Part shown: positions 17,304 to 29,226 of the stretch, in pieces
Layout of the letters: each line of letters starts with the position of its first letter
Position numbering within the stretch: position 1 is the first letter of the stretch
Source: Pseudomonadota bacterium
GTDB lineage: Bacteria > Pseudomonadota > Gammaproteobacteria > Burkholderiales > Burkholderiaceae_C
Assembly (NCBI GenBank): GCA_030535425.1
Contig: JAUNHQ010000004.1
Location: forward strand, 22,782 to 86,781
Reading direction: 5' to 3'
Length of the DNA: 64,000 nt
The notes under the pieces: model-generated
The model's database searches: none
Told to the model about the DNA's origin: nothing
What the model saw: the letters and a program-made list of their open reading frames with translations, nothing else
Translations under genes and position numbers: made by a program

Positions 17304-18713
17304 ATGCACACACCTCCCCTTGCCAGGCCTACCAGCAGCGCATCCGCACAGCCCTGGTCTGCCTGTCTGGATGTTCTGGCACAAGAGCTGCCTGAACAAC
17401 AGTTCAACATCTGGATCAAGCCACTGATAGCGCAGTACTCGTCCGATGACAACACACTGACACTGCTGGCAGCCAACCATTTCAAGCTTGATTGGGTACG
17501 CGACAAGTATGCGCCGCGCATCAGCGCCATTCTGGAGCATCTGGGCGACCAGCCCATTCACCTGGAGTTAGCGGTCACTCCAAGAGTATCCCCTGCAAAA
17601 TCTTCATCCAACATCTCCGGCGGCACATCTTCCCCGCCCCCCTCTGCGCCAGTCGAGGCAAACGATGACACAGACGCCGCCCCTTCTCCCAGCCGCAACC
17701 GGCTGAACACGGCGCTGACTTTTGAGACCCTGGTCGAAGGCTCGGCCAACCGCATGGCACGGGCGGCGGGTATGCACGTGGCGGCTTCGCCGGGCGGCAT
17801 GTACAACCCCTTGTTCATCTACGGTGGCGTAGGCTTGGGCAAGACGCACCTGATGCACGCTGTGGGCAACCAGCTGCTGCACCGCCAGCCCGAGGCCAAG
17901 GTTCTCTACATCCATGCCGAGCAGTTCGTTTCGGATGTGGTCAAGTCCTACCAGCGCAAGACGTTTGACGAATTCAAGGAGCGCTACCACTCGCTCGATC
18001 TGCTGCTGATTGACGACGTGCAGTTCTTTGCCAACAAGGAACGCACGCAGGAAGAGTTCTTCAACGCCTTCGAGGCCCTGCTGGCCAAGAAAAGCCATAT
18101 CGTGATGACCAGCGACACCTACCCCAAGGGTTTGACGGACATCCACGAGCGGCTGGTGTCACGCTTTGACTCGGGGCTGACCGTGGCGCTGGAGCCGCCC
18201 GAGCTGGAAATGCGCGTGGCCATTCTCATCAACAAGGCCGCGGCCGAAGGCGCCGAGATGCCGGAAGAAGTGGCGTTCTTCGTGGCCAAGAACGTCAAGT
18301 CCAACGTGCGCGAGCTCGAAGGCGCGTTGCGCAAGATCCTGGCCTATTCGCGCTTCAACCAGAAAGACATCTCCATCGTCCTGGCCAAGGAGGCGCTGCG
18401 CGATCTGCTGTCCATCCAGAACCGGATGATCAGCGTGGAAAACATCCAGAAAACCGTGGCCGATTTTTACAAGATCAAGGTGGCCGACATGTACAGCAAG
18501 AAGCGCCCGGCCAGCATTGCCCGGCCACGCCAGATTGCCATGTACCTGGCCAAGGAGCTGACGCAAAAAAGCCTGCCCGAAATTGGCGAGCTGTTTGGCG
18601 GGCGCGACCACACCACCGTGCTGCACGCGGTGCGCAAGATCGCCGCCGAACGCCAGCAGCTCACCGAGCTGAACCAGCAACTGCACGTGCTGGAGCAGAC
18701 GCTCAAGGGCTAG
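17304..18713 (+). CDS. dnaA: Chromosomal replication initiator DnaA
   Basis: DnaA-ATP binds oriC, opens the duplex and loads the DnaB helicase. The 469-residue protein has domain I (about 15-95), a Ser/Pro/Asp-rich linker (about 95-135), the AAA+ domain with Walker [10 protein letters not shown] near 176 and Walker [10 protein letters not shown] near 233, and the C-terminal DNA-binding domain with the [10 protein letters not shown] signature near 434. All are intact. The start at 17304 is supported by the MHTPPLAR N-terminus just after the DnaA box. dnaN follows after 168 bases. Confidence 0.98.
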   Translation: MHTPPLARPTSSASAQPWSACLDVLAQELPEQQFNIWIKPLIAQYSSDDNTLTLLAANHFKLDWVRDKYAPRISAILEHLGDQPIHLELAVTPRVSPAKSSSNISGGTSSPPPSAPVEANDDTDAAPSPSRNRLNTALTFETLVEGSANRMARAAGMHVAASPGGMYNPLFIYGGVGLGKTHLMHAVGNQLLHRQPEAKVLYIHAEQFVSDVVKSYQRKTFDEFKERYHSLDLLLIDDVQFFANKERTQEEFFNAFEALLAKKSHIVMTSDTYPKGLTDIHERLVSRFDSGLTVALEPPELEMRVAILINKAAAEGAEMPEEVAFFVAKNVKSNVRELEGALRKILAYSRFNQKDISIVLAKEALRDLLSIQNRMISVENIQKTVADFYKIKVADMYSKKRPASIARPRQIAMYLAKELTQKSLPEIGELFGGRDHTTVLHAVRKIAAERQQLTELNQQLHVLEQTLKG

Positions 18714-18881
18714 AAAAACGGCCATCAAAACCGGCGACAATACGCGGTTCGCTGGTTTTTGCGTTTCCAAAGGCCTGGATGGCTCTTGGGTGCGCCATGA
18801 CCACTGAGCATTGCCTTGATCCCCAACGCCACGCCCCTGCCCGCCCCAACTTTTTAAGCACTTGAAGCACACGAGGAAGAC

Positions 18882-20009
18882 ATGATCGTTCTGAAGACCA
18901 CCCAAAACCAGTTGCTGGCCGCGCTTCAGTCCGTATCAGGCATCGTGGAGCGCCGCCACACCCTGCCCGTGCTGGCCAACGTGCTGCTGCGCAAGACGGG
19001 CGAGACCACGCAGCTGACCACCAGCGATCTGGAAATCCAGATCCGCACCCATGCCGCGCTGGGCGGTGATGAAGGCAGCTTTGCCACCACGGTGGGGGCG
19101 CGCAAGCTGATCGACATCCTCAAAACCATGCCCGCCGACCAGACCGTCAGCCTGGAATCGCAGCAGGCCAAGCTCATCCTCAAGGGCGGCAAGTCCAAGT
19201 TCACCTTGCAAACCCTGCCCGCCGAAGACTTTCCGCTGGTGCAGGAAGCCGCCAACTTTGGCCCGGCCTTTCAGGTGCCGCAAAAAACGCTCAAGCACCT
19301 GCTGGATCAGGTGGCCTTTGCCATGGCGGTGCACGACATCCGCTATTACCTCAACGGCATCTTGTTCGTGGCCGAGGGCAAGCAGCTCAGCCTGGTGGCT
19401 ACCGACGGCCACCGCCTGGCCTTTTCCAGCGCCACGCTGGATGTGGAGGTGCCCAAGCAAGAGGTCATCCTGCCGCGCAAGACGGTGATCGAGCTGCAAC
19501 GCCTGCTGTCTGGCGCCAGCGTGCCCGAGGGGCAGGACGCGCCCATGATCGAAATGCAGTTTGCCGGCAACCAGGCCAAGTTCAGCTTTGGCGGCATGGA
19601 GTTCGTTACCAAGCTGGTGGAAGGCAAGTTCCCCGACTACAACCGCGTCATCCCCCGCAACCACAGCAACGCCGTCACCTTGGGCCGCGCGCCGCTGCTG
19701 GCCAGCCTGCAACGCACCGCCATTCTCACCAGCGAAAAGTTCAAGGGCGTGCGCCTGAACTTTGAACCCGGCACGCTGCGCGTGGCCGCCAGCAACGCCG
19801 AGCAGGAAGAAGCCGTGGACGAGCTGGACGTCGACTACGGCGGCGACACCATCGAGATCGGCTTTAACGTCACCTACCTCATCGACGCGCTGTCCAACAT
19901 GGGCACCGAGATGGTCAAGATCGAGCTGCAAGACAGCAACAGCTCGGCCCTCATCACCGTGCCGGACGACGTCAACTTCAAATACGTCGTGATGCCCATG
20001 CGCATCTGA
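18882..20009 (+). CDS. dnaN: DNA polymerase III beta sliding clamp
   Basis: The clamp encircles DNA and tethers Pol III and many partner proteins. The 375-residue length, the MIVLKT N-terminus, the HTLPVLANVLL and YLNGILF segments, three repeated clamp domains and the C-terminal VMPMRI (the end that forms part of the partner-binding cleft) are all typical. The start is preceded by a GAGGAAG-type ribosome-binding site. It lies in the standard dnaA-dnaN-gyrB order without recF. Confidence 0.98.
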   Translation: MIVLKTTQNQLLAALQSVSGIVERRHTLPVLANVLLRKTGETTQLTTSDLEIQIRTHAALGGDEGSFATTVGARKLIDILKTMPADQTVSLESQQAKLILKGGKSKFTLQTLPAEDFPLVQEAANFGPAFQVPQKTLKHLLDQVAFAMAVHDIRYYLNGILFVAEGKQLSLVATDGHRLAFSSATLDVEVPKQEVILPRKTVIELQRLLSGASVPEGQDAPMIEMQFAGNQAKFSFGGMEFVTKLVEGKFPDYNRVIPRNHSNAVTLGRAPLLASLQRTAILTSEKFKGVRLNFEPGTLRVAASNAEQEEAVDELDVDYGGDTIEIGFNVTYLIDALSNMGTEMVKIELQDSNSSALITVPDDVNFKYVVMPMRI

Positions 20010-20012
20010 ATT

Positions 20013-20048
20013 GCCATTCAAATTGCTATCTGATTGATAGCTGCTGCC
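20013..20048. repeat. Partial dispersed repeat / hairpin after dnaN
   Basis: Contains GCTATC-TGATT-GATAGC (20025-20041), a perfect six-base stem. It matches only the hairpin module of the repeat; the GGCCATTTGCGC module is missing. Confidence 0.6.
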
Positions 20049-20094
20049 ACGCTCCCCGTGCGCGCTGGCAGCCTTTTTGCCATTGAAAGCCTGA

Positions 20095-22680
<2,586 letters not shown>

Positions 22681-22695
22681 GCCCAGGCACCCCGC

Positions 22696-23325
22696 ATGAC
22701 CACCACCTCGTCCCTTCATCGCCGCCGTGACTGCCACCGCTGGCTGGCCGCCGCCAGCCTGGGCGCGCTGCTGGCGCCCATGGGCGGCTGCGCCAGCGCC
22801 TCTGCCGCCGGCATGACGGGCATGAGCGCCATGAACGCCCTGCGCGGGCTAACGCTGTCACCGCAGCAGCTCAATGCGCTGCTGGCAAGGCAGTTTCCCT
22901 ACACACGCAGCTTTTCAGGCCTGGCGGATCTGACCTTGCAGTCCCCCTCCTTGAGCCTGCTGCCCGCCAGCAACCGCCTGGCCACGGCCTTTGGCCTGGT
23001 GGTGACTGAGCGCCTCATGGGCACGCGCTACAGCGGCGGCATGGATCTGGACTACGGCCTGCGCTTTGACGCGACGCAAGGCGCCATCCGCATGGCCGAT
23101 GCGCGGGTCAACCGGCTGAGCATCGACCAGTTGCCACGCGCGCAGCAGCAGCTGGTGTCGCAGTGGGCGCCCATGGTTGCCGAGCATTTGCTGGCCGACA
23201 TGGTGATCTACCGCTTTGCCCCGGCGCAGCTGGAGCTGGCGCGCAACCTGGGCTGGGTCGTCAATGCCCTGCGCGTGCAGCCAGACGGGCTGCACATTGC
23301 CATGGGGCCGCAAGGCGCGCGCTGA
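22696..23325 (+). CDS. DUF1439 (YceB-like) lipoprotein
   Basis: A 209-residue protein with a basic N-terminus, a hydrophobic span and a lipobox-like MGGC (Cys near 32), then the DUF1439 pattern (LTLSPQQLNALLARQFPY near 51, LADLTLQSPSLSL near 76). Family members such as E. coli YceB are lipoproteins with a lipid-binding-like fold of unknown role. The very short gap to gyrB suggests read-through from it, but no functional link is known. Confidence 0.8.
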   Translation: MTTTSSLHRRRDCHRWLAAASLGALLAPMGGCASASAAGMTGMSAMNALRGLTLSPQQLNALLARQFPYTRSFSGLADLTLQSPSLSLLPASNRLATAFGLVVTERLMGTRYSGGMDLDYGLRFDATQGAIRMADARVNRLSIDQLPRAQQQLVSQWAPMVAEHLLADMVIYRFAPAQLELARNLGWVVNALRVQPDGLHIAMGPQGAR

Positions 23326-23369
23326 CGGCTACCCCATGTCCGGCCCGTCAGGCAGACAGGCAGACAGGA

Positions 23370-23427
23370 AAAGCTATTTATTTTATAGCTTAAATCCCTT
23401 ACAGGGAGAGCGCAAACGCCCTTTTTT
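23370..23427 (-). repeat. Dispersed ~58-bp repeat
   Basis: Copy between the convergent DUF1439 and hydrolase genes. On the minus strand it reads AAAAAAGGGCGTTTGCGC, then TGTAAGGGATTTAAGCTATA and a closing AAATAGCTT. The hairpin module (AGCTAT/ATAGCT) is well preserved. Confidence 0.75.
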
Positions 23428-23531
23428 CACAAACCCAAAAAGGCCGATGCCTTGGCATCACACCTCACATTGCGCCTCATACCTCACGCATCGCTTACCC
23501 AGAAACCGGGGGCGCCTGGCCGCCCCTTGCG

Positions 23532-24782
23532 TCACAGGTCGTTTGCCAGCCGCCCCAGGCGATCCACGGCAAACGCGAAGTACTCGGGCACGCAGTCCAA
23601 GTGCCCGCCCGTGGGCGGCGTGCAGTCGGTCAGCGAGATGTCGCCAGCACCCGCACCGCGCAGGGTGTTCAGTGCGCTTTCCGATGCGCTGTAGGGCACG
23701 GTCAAGTCGCCCCGGCCATGAAACAGGTACACCGGCACATCTGGCGCCCAGCCCAGGTGCACGCTGTGCTCGGCGGCGATGGCCGCGCGGTCATCGGCCA
23801 TGAAGCGGTCCATGAACAGAGTCTGGTAGCCCACATCGCCATCTTCGGGCACGAGCTGGCGCATCAGCAGCCGGCGCAGTTCCTGGCGCACGTTTTCCGG
23901 CGCCTGTGAAATCAGGCCCGGGTTAAACAGCTCGCCCAGCACCGGCAGCAGCAGGCGAATGCGGCGCACCTGCTCATCCAGCGTTTCCTGCACGTCATAA
24001 GGCCCGGCGCCCGGCGCGGTGGCGCGCAACTGCGCCTTCAGCGCCCCGCCGGCCTGGTGAATGGCGCGGTGCGCTGCCATGGTGGCATAGCCGCCTTCGG
24101 AGTAGCCCGCCAGGAAAAGCTGGCCGTTGTCGGCCACGCCCTGCTGCTGGCGCCAGGTTTGCGCGGCAGTGAGCATGTCCACCACCACGGCGGCCGTGGG
24201 CGCAGCCGTGAGGTAGGGGTGCTCCTTGCCCTTGCTTTCGCCAAAGCCCACGTAGTCGGGCGAAACCACGATGTAGCCCAGCGAGGCCAGCACGATGGGT
24301 GGCTCCATCGCCTCCACCTTGTTGGCAGGCGCCTGGTTGTCGTGAAACGTGGTGGCGTGCTGGTAGCTCAGCACCGGGCTGCGCGCGCCCGCAGGCTTGA
24401 CGGGCACGCTCACCAGGCCCGAAGCCAGGGTCATCGCCCCGTCCTTGTCGGTGGTGCCGTAGGTCAGGCGGTAATTGATCACGTCATAACGCGGGGCGAT
24501 GCCCACGCCCGTGCCGATGCGGCTGTCGGGCGCAGACAGCCCCTCGGTTACCTGCGCGGCGGTGAAAGTGTTGACCTGGCTGCTGGACATCAGCCGGCCC
24601 GCGTCATGGGCGACGGGGGGCCTGGGCTGGCCATCCGGGTCATCGTCGCTGCCGCCGCAAGCGGCCAGGGCCAGCGCGGCCATGGCCGCCAGCAGCGGCG
24701 CCCGCCAGCGCCGCCGCACAGGGGCCGGAAACGCGGTTATCGCAACCGCAGGCCGCCCATGAAGGGAAAACAAGGTGTGCAT
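23532..24782 (-). CDS. Secreted alpha/beta-hydrolase lipoprotein (lipase/peptidase-like)
   Basis: From the ATG at 24782, preceded by AAAGGAGT, the protein has 416 residues. A basic signal region is followed by a lipobox LAAC (Cys42) and an Asp/Pro linker, so it is probably anchored in the outer membrane. The alpha/beta-hydrolase core shows the nucleophile elbow GYSEGG (Ser228), an Asp in HGRGDLTVPY and a His in GGHLDCVPEY near the C-terminus, a complete triad. Related bacterial proteins are annotated secretory lipase or prolyl-oligopeptidase-type hydrolase. The substrate cannot be deduced. Confidence 0.8.
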   Translation of the reverse strand: MHTLFSLHGRPAVAITAFPAPVRRRWRAPLLAAMAALALAACGGSDDDPDGQPRPPVAHDAGRLMSSSQVNTFTAAQVTEGLSAPDSRIGTGVGIAPRYDVINYRLTYGTTDKDGAMTLASGLVSVPVKPAGARSPVLSYQHATTFHDNQAPANKVEAMEPPIVLASLGYIVVSPDYVGFGESKGKEHPYLTAAPTAAVVVDMLTAAQTWRQQQGVADNGQLFLAGYSEGGYATMAAHRAIHQAGGALKAQLRATAPGAGPYDVQETLDEQVRRIRLLLPVLGELFNPGLISQAPENVRQELRRLLMRQLVPEDGDVGYQTLFMDRFMADDRAAIAAEHSVHLGWAPDVPVYLFHGRGDLTVPYSASESALNTLRGAGAGDISLTDCTPPTGGHLDCVPEYFAFAVDRLGRLANDL

Positions 24783-24908
24783 GGTGAAAAAACTCCTTTG
24801 TCCTGTGGCGCTTGCCGCCCGCAGCATGGCACAAGCGCAGGCCCGCGTCAGCTGCGGGTATGTAAGCAGTCGATAGCGCCTTGGAAACACGCTCTAGAAT
24901 TTCCCGCC

Positions 24909-25535
24909 ATGCCGCCTGCTCCCAGCGACGCCACCGTCTACATCATTGACGACGACGCCAGCGTGCGCGAAGCCATGGCCTGGCTGCTGCGCACGCGCCG
25001 GCTTCTGCCAGAGTGCTTTGACAGCGCCGAGGCGTTCGAGGCCGCGCTGGGCCAAACCGAGCCGTCCATCCCCGGCTGCCTGCTGCTGGATGTGCGCATG
25101 CCCGGCATGAGCGGGTTGACGCTGTTTGATCGCCTGGACGCGCGCGCTATCACGCACGTCTGGCCCGTGATCTTTCTGACCGGCCACGCCGACGTGCCCA
25201 CGGCGGTGGACGCCGTCAAGCGCGGTGCCTTCGACTTTTGCGAAAAACCCTTTTCCGACAATGCGCTGGTAGACCGGGTCGAGCAGGCCCTGGCCATGTC
25301 ATGCGAGCGCCTGGCCCAGATGCAGGCGCAGCGCGCCTTGCGCGCCCGCCTGGACGAGCTGACCGAGCGCGAGCGCGGTGTGCTGCACCTGGTGGCCGAA
25401 GGCAAGCCCAACAAGCTGATTGCCGATGCGCTGGGCATCAGCGTGCGCACGGTGGAAGTGCACCGCGCGCGCGTGTTCGAGAAGATGGAAGTCAAGTCCG
25501 CCGTGGAGCTGGCCCGCCTGCTGCAGAGCCTCTAG
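24909..25535 (+). CDS. FixJ/NarL-type response regulator, orphan
   Basis: A 208-residue regulator. It has a receiver domain with the acidic pocket DDD (14-16), phospho-acceptor Asp61 in LLLDVRMPG, Thr91 and Lys113, then a LuxR-type helix-turn-helix (LTERERGVLHLVAEGKPNKL, with the recognition helix in VRTVEVHRARV). This is the FixJ/TtrR/StyR layout. No histidine kinase of the matching FixL type lies beside it; the kinase 130 bases downstream belongs to the OmpR-type pair on the other strand. The start was chosen at the first ATG before the receiver domain. Confidence 0.9.
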   Translation: MPPAPSDATVYIIDDDASVREAMAWLLRTRRLLPECFDSAEAFEAALGQTEPSIPGCLLLDVRMPGMSGLTLFDRLDARAITHVWPVIFLTGHADVPTAVDAVKRGAFDFCEKPFSDNALVDRVEQALAMSCERLAQMQAQRALRARLDELTERERGVLHLVAEGKPNKLIADALGISVRTVEVHRARVFEKMEVKSAVELARLLQSL

Positions 25536-25582
25536 GGTCTGTTCACACTGTTTTGCTGGCGCGCGCCATGCAGCACCCAAGC

Positions 25583-25640
25583 AAAATAGGTCATTTTCGC
25601 TTGATATGTAAGGGTTTTAAGCTATTTAAACAATAGCAAT
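25583..25640 (+). repeat. Dispersed ~58-bp repeat
   Basis: Copy between the convergent FixJ-type and sensor-kinase genes: AGGTCATTTTCGC, TTGATATGTAAGGG, TTTTAAGCTATTTAAACAAT, AGCAAT. The hairpin module is very clear. Confidence 0.75.
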
Positions 25641-25664
25641 CGCTTTGCTCCGTGCCACGGCTCA

Positions 25665-26924
25665 TCAGGCCATCGGCAGCCGCAGCGTAAAGCGTGCGCC
25701 GCCGCCGGCGCGGTTGGCGCAGCCCACGCTGCCGCCGTGGCGCTGGGCGATGGAGCGCACCAGCGCCAGCCCCAGGCCCACGCCGCCTTCGCGCTCGCTG
25801 GCGCCGGGCAGGCGGTAAAAGGGCTCGAAGATGCGCTCTTGCTGATCGGGCGGCACGCCGGGGCCGTGGTCGTCCACGTGCAGCACGGCCTGGCCGTCTT
25901 GCACGGCCAGCTCGGCGCGCACCTGCGCGTTGCCCATGCGGCTGCCGTGGCGCACGGCGTTTTCCAGCAGGTTGCGCACGGCGCGGCGCAGCAGCTTGGC
26001 CACACCGTGCACCTGCACCTCGCTCGTGCCGGGGGCCAGCTCAAAGTCGGCATTCACCCGGGCGCTTTCTTCGGCCACCAGGCCGATCAGATCCACCGGC
26101 TCCACGGTGCCCATGTCGGCCTCGCGCGCGTCCAGCCGGCTGGCCAGCAGGATTTCTTCCACCAGCTGATCCAGCTCGGTGATGTTGCGCTTGATCTCCT
26201 CGCGCGCGGCGGGCGAAGGCTGCCCGCCCGACAGCTCCAGCGCCATGCGGATGCGCGCCAGGGGCGAGCGCAGCTCGTGCGAGGCGTTGGCCAGCAGCGA
26301 TTTTTGCGATTGCAGCAGCGCCGCCTGCGAATCCATCAGGCTTTGCACCCGCTCGGCAGCGGCATTGAAGCGGCGCGACAAATCCGCCACCTCATCCTGC
26401 CCGCTTTCGGGCACGCGGGCAGACAGATCGCCCTCGCCCCAGCGCTGCACACCGCGCTGCAGGCGCTCCAGCCGCTGCGTCAGCCGCCGCGCCACGGGGA
26501 ACACGCCCACCATCACCGCCAGCCCGGCCAGCCCCAGCATCCACATGAAGCCGTAAGGCGGGCGCAGCAGCGCAGGCAGCGCGTCCATGCCGCCGGGTGG
26601 GGGCGGGCGCCGGCCTTCACGGCCGCCATGGCGCCCCTCGCGCGGGGGCATTTGCAGGCGCAGCACCTGGCCATCGCGCAAGGTCACGGCAAATTCCAGC
26701 GGCTGCCCCGGCGCGCGGCGCGACTGCACCTGCGCCGTGCCCACCAGCTCCCCTGCGGCATCGCGCACCAGCACTTCGCGCGGGCTGCTTGACTGCTGCT
26801 CTCGCTCGCGCTGCTCCTCGGCCACGTGCCAGGCCCAGCCCACCAGCAGGCTGAGCACGGCCACGCTGCCGGCCACGGCCAGCCAGATGCGCAAATACAG
26901 CCTGCGGGCAAGGGGGTTGGACAT
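25665..26924 (-). CDS. Membrane sensor histidine kinase (CpxA/RstB-like)
   Basis: A 419-residue kinase with two membrane spans (about 13-34 and 127-146) bracketing a ~90-residue periplasmic domain that ends in an Arg/Gly/Pro-rich stretch. HAMP (about 146-200), the H-box ASHELRSPL with His216, the N-box NLLENAVRHG, and DDHGPGVPP and GVGLGLALV in the ATPase domain follow. All catalytic boxes are intact. It follows its OmpR-type regulator (stop 27011) by 86 bases that contain a repeat copy. By architecture it probably senses envelope conditions; the signal is unknown. Confidence 0.92.
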   Translation of the reverse strand: MSNPLARRLYLRIWLAVAGSVAVLSLLVGWAWHVAEEQREREQQSSSPREVLVRDAAGELVGTAQVQSRRAPGQPLEFAVTLRDGQVLRLQMPPREGRHGGREGRRPPPPGGMDALPALLRPPYGFMWMLGLAGLAVMVGVFPVARRLTQRLERLQRGVQRWGEGDLSARVPESGQDEVADLSRRFNAAAERVQSLMDSQAALLQSQKSLLANASHELRSPLARIRMALELSGGQPSPAAREEIKRNITELDQLVEEILLASRLDAREADMGTVEPVDLIGLVAEESARVNADFELAPGTSEVQVHGVAKLLRRAVRNLLENAVRHGSRMGNAQVRAELAVQDGQAVLHVDDHGPGVPPDQQERIFEPFYRLPGASEREGGVGLGLALVRSIAQRHGGSVGCANRAGGGARFTLRLPMA

Positions 26925-26940
26925 GGCCGAAAACTACGAA

Positions 26941-26987
26941 ATCAATAGCAATCTGTGTCGGCGGATAAAGCGCAAATGGCCTTTTTC
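26941..26987 (-). repeat. Dispersed repeat within a two-component operon
   Basis: Minus-strand reading gives AAAAAGGCCATTTGCGC and, after a shorter middle, ATTGCTATTGAT. It sits between the response-regulator stop and the kinase start, so it would be transcribed between two coupled genes. Confidence 0.7.
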
Positions 26988-27010
26988 ACTCACAGCCCAT
27001 CACACATCCG

Positions 27011-27715
27011 TCAATCCTGCTGCTTGGCAAACACGTAGCCCACGCCGCGCACGGTGAGGATGCGCTTGGGGTTTTTCACGTCTTGCTCGATGGCAGCGCG
27101 GATGCGGCCCATGTGCACGTCGATGGAGCGGTCGAACGCCTCCAGCTCGCGCCCGCGCACGGCCTCCATGATCTGATCGCGCGTGAGCACGCGGCCCGCC
27201 CGTTCGGCCAGGGTGACCAGCAGGTCGAACTGGTAGCTGGTCAGCTCTGCCGACCGGCCGGCCACGGTGACCGTGCGCGCATCGCGGTCGATCTCCAGCG
27301 AGCCAAAGCGCATCACCTGCTGCGCTGGCGCCGCCCCTGGCGCATGGCGGCGCAGCACAGCGCGCACGCGTGCCAGCAGCTCGCGCGGCTCAAAAGGCTT
27401 GGGCAGGTAGTCGTCGGCGCCAATCTCCAGGCCGATGATGCGGTCCATGGCATCGCCCTTGGCGGTGAGCATGAGCACCGGCACGCGCGCCGCGTCGCCC
27501 GGCAACGCGCGGATGCGGCGGCACACCTCCAGGCCGTCGATGTCGGGCAGCATCAGATCCAGAATGACCAGATCCACCGGCTTGTCTTGCAGCCGCTCCA
27601 GCCCGGTCAGGCCCTCGCCCACGTGGTGAACCTCAAAGCCGGACTGCGTCAGGTATTCACCCACCATGGCCGCCAGGCGGGCATCGTCTTCAATCATCAA
27701 CAGCCGTGAACTCAT
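27011..27715 (-). CDS. OmpR-family response regulator
   Basis: A 234-residue regulator with acidic residues at 10-11, phospho-acceptor Asp53 (LVILDLMLPD), the Lys of LPKPFEPREL, and a C-terminal winged helix (ELTSYQFDLLVTLAERAG ... VHMGRIRAAIE ... TVRGVGYVF). The start at 27715 (MSSRLLMIEDD) is set by the receiver-domain N-terminus; the frame upstream is noise. It is paired with the kinase downstream in the common regulator-then-kinase order. The closest characterised relatives by pattern are RstA/CpxR-like regulators. Confidence 0.94.
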   Translation of the reverse strand: MSSRLLMIEDDARLAAMVGEYLTQSGFEVHHVGEGLTGLERLQDKPVDLVILDLMLPDIDGLEVCRRIRALPGDAARVPVLMLTAKGDAMDRIIGLEIGADDYLPKPFEPRELLARVRAVLRRHAPGAAPAQQVMRFGSLEIDRDARTVTVAGRSAELTSYQFDLLVTLAERAGRVLTRDQIMEAVRGRELEAFDRSIDVHMGRIRAAIEQDVKNPKRILTVRGVGYVFAKQQD

Positions 27716-27828
27716 GGCAGTAGCTTTCGCGAATGTCTGCAAAAGCCGGGCAGCATAGCGCCAGCACCCATGCCGGGCTTGAAGACAGGGTAAAGATGCG
27801 TAAACCCACGTGCGGCCAGCGTGCGCAC

Positions 27829-29160
27829 CTACGGCTGGCGTGCCTGCTGGCGGCTGGCCGCCCACACCAGCAGCAGCACGGGCAGCCCCAGCGCCGCCGT
27901 ACTGACAAAGAAAGTGGCATAGCCGTGGGCATCGACGTACTGCCCCGAAAACCCGGCCACGAACTTCGGCAGCATGAGCATGAGCGACGAAAACAGCGCG
28001 TACTGCGTGGCCGAGTAGCTGATGTTGGTCAGGCTGCTGAGATAGCCCACAAAAGCCGCCGATGCCAGGCCCGAGGCCAGGTTGTCGGCCGACACCACGG
28101 CAATGAGCGCGGGCACGCTGTGCCCGAAACCAGCCAGCCAGGCAAACAGCAGGTTGGTCAGCGCGCTCAGTACCGCGCCCAGCATCAAAATGCGCATCAC
28201 GCCAAAACGCAGCGCCAGGCTGCCGCCGATAAAGGCGCCTGCCAGAGTCATCGCCACGCCATACACCTTGGTCACAGCAGCCACCTCGTCCTTGGTGTAG
28301 CCCATGTCCACGTAAAACGGGTTGGCCATGATGCCCATGACCACGTCGCTGACGCGGTACACCGCAATCAGTGCCAGGATGAGCGCGGCCTGCCAGCGAT
28401 AGCGGACAAAAAAGTCGGCAAACGGCTCCAGCACCGCCTGCCGCACCCAGGCGCGTGCGCCGCGCGCTGGCGGCAGCGCCACATGCGCCGGCTCGGGCGA
28501 CAGCAGCACCGTGAGCACGCCCGCAGCCATGCTGGCGGCCATGACCCCATAGGCCGTCTGCCAGGCTGCCTGGTCATAGCCTGCTGCCGCACCCTGCGCC
28601 CGCGCAGCCAGCCACAGCACGCCCGCGCCCGCCCAAATCATGGCCAGGCGATAGCCCGTCTGGTAGCTGGCGGCCAGGGCCGGCTGCTGCTCGGCCGGAG
28701 CCGACTCGATGCGGTAGGCATCCAGCGCAATGTCTTGCGTGGCCGAGGCAAAGGCCACGGCCAGCGCGCACCCCACCATCAGGCCCAGCGACTGGCGCGG
28801 ATCGGCCAGCGCCATGCCCACCAGCCCGGCGGCCACGCCTAGCTGCGCCAGCAGCAGCCAGCTGCGCCGCCGCCCCAGCCAGCGTGTCAGCCCCGGCAGC
28901 GGCACACGATCGACCAGCGGCGCCCAGGCCCACTTGAAGCCATAAGCCAGACCCACCCAGCTCAGGTAGCCAATGGTGGCGCGGTCGATGTCCGCTTCGC
29001 GCAGCCGGAAAGACAGCGTGCCCAGCACCAGCAGCAGGGGCAGCCCGGCGGCAAAGCCCAGGGTGAACATGCGCAGGCTGGCCGGGGCCAGGTAAACCCG
29101 CAGCGCCTGGCGCCAGCCTGGCTTGGCCGCCTGCTCGGCGGCGTGGCGGGCGTTATCCAT
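27829..29160 (-). CDS. ampG: AmpG-type muropeptide permease (MFS)
   Basis: A 443-residue, roughly 12-helix MFS protein of the AmpG group, which imports GlcNAc-anhydroMurNAc peptides for cell-wall recycling. Distinctive segments are LGFAAGLPLLLVLGTLSFRL at the first helix, LSWVGLAYGFKWAWAPLVDR, the ASATQDIALDAYRI signature, and NLASGLASAAFVGYLSSLTN. In bacteria with inducible AmpC the imported peptides also signal to AmpR; no such genes are in the window. It is a single gene with divergent or unlinked neighbours. Confidence 0.9.
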   Translation of the reverse strand: MDNARHAAEQAAKPGWRQALRVYLAPASLRMFTLGFAAGLPLLLVLGTLSFRLREADIDRATIGYLSWVGLAYGFKWAWAPLVDRVPLPGLTRWLGRRRSWLLLAQLGVAAGLVGMALADPRQSLGLMVGCALAVAFASATQDIALDAYRIESAPAEQQPALAASYQTGYRLAMIWAGAGVLWLAARAQGAAAGYDQAAWQTAYGVMAASMAAGVLTVLLSPEPAHVALPPARGARAWVRQAVLEPFADFFVRYRWQAALILALIAVYRVSDVVMGIMANPFYVDMGYTKDEVAAVTKVYGVAMTLAGAFIGGSLALRFGVMRILMLGAVLSALTNLLFAWLAGFGHSVPALIAVVSADNLASGLASAAFVGYLSSLTNISYSATQYALFSSLMLMLPKFVAGFSGQYVDAHGYATFFVSTAALGLPVLLLVWAASRQQARQP

Positions 29161-29226
29161 GCAACGGCTTTCTGCCTACAGGCCTGGCAGCCAAGCGGCC
29201 CGCGGCGCAACGCATGGCGCGCATCT

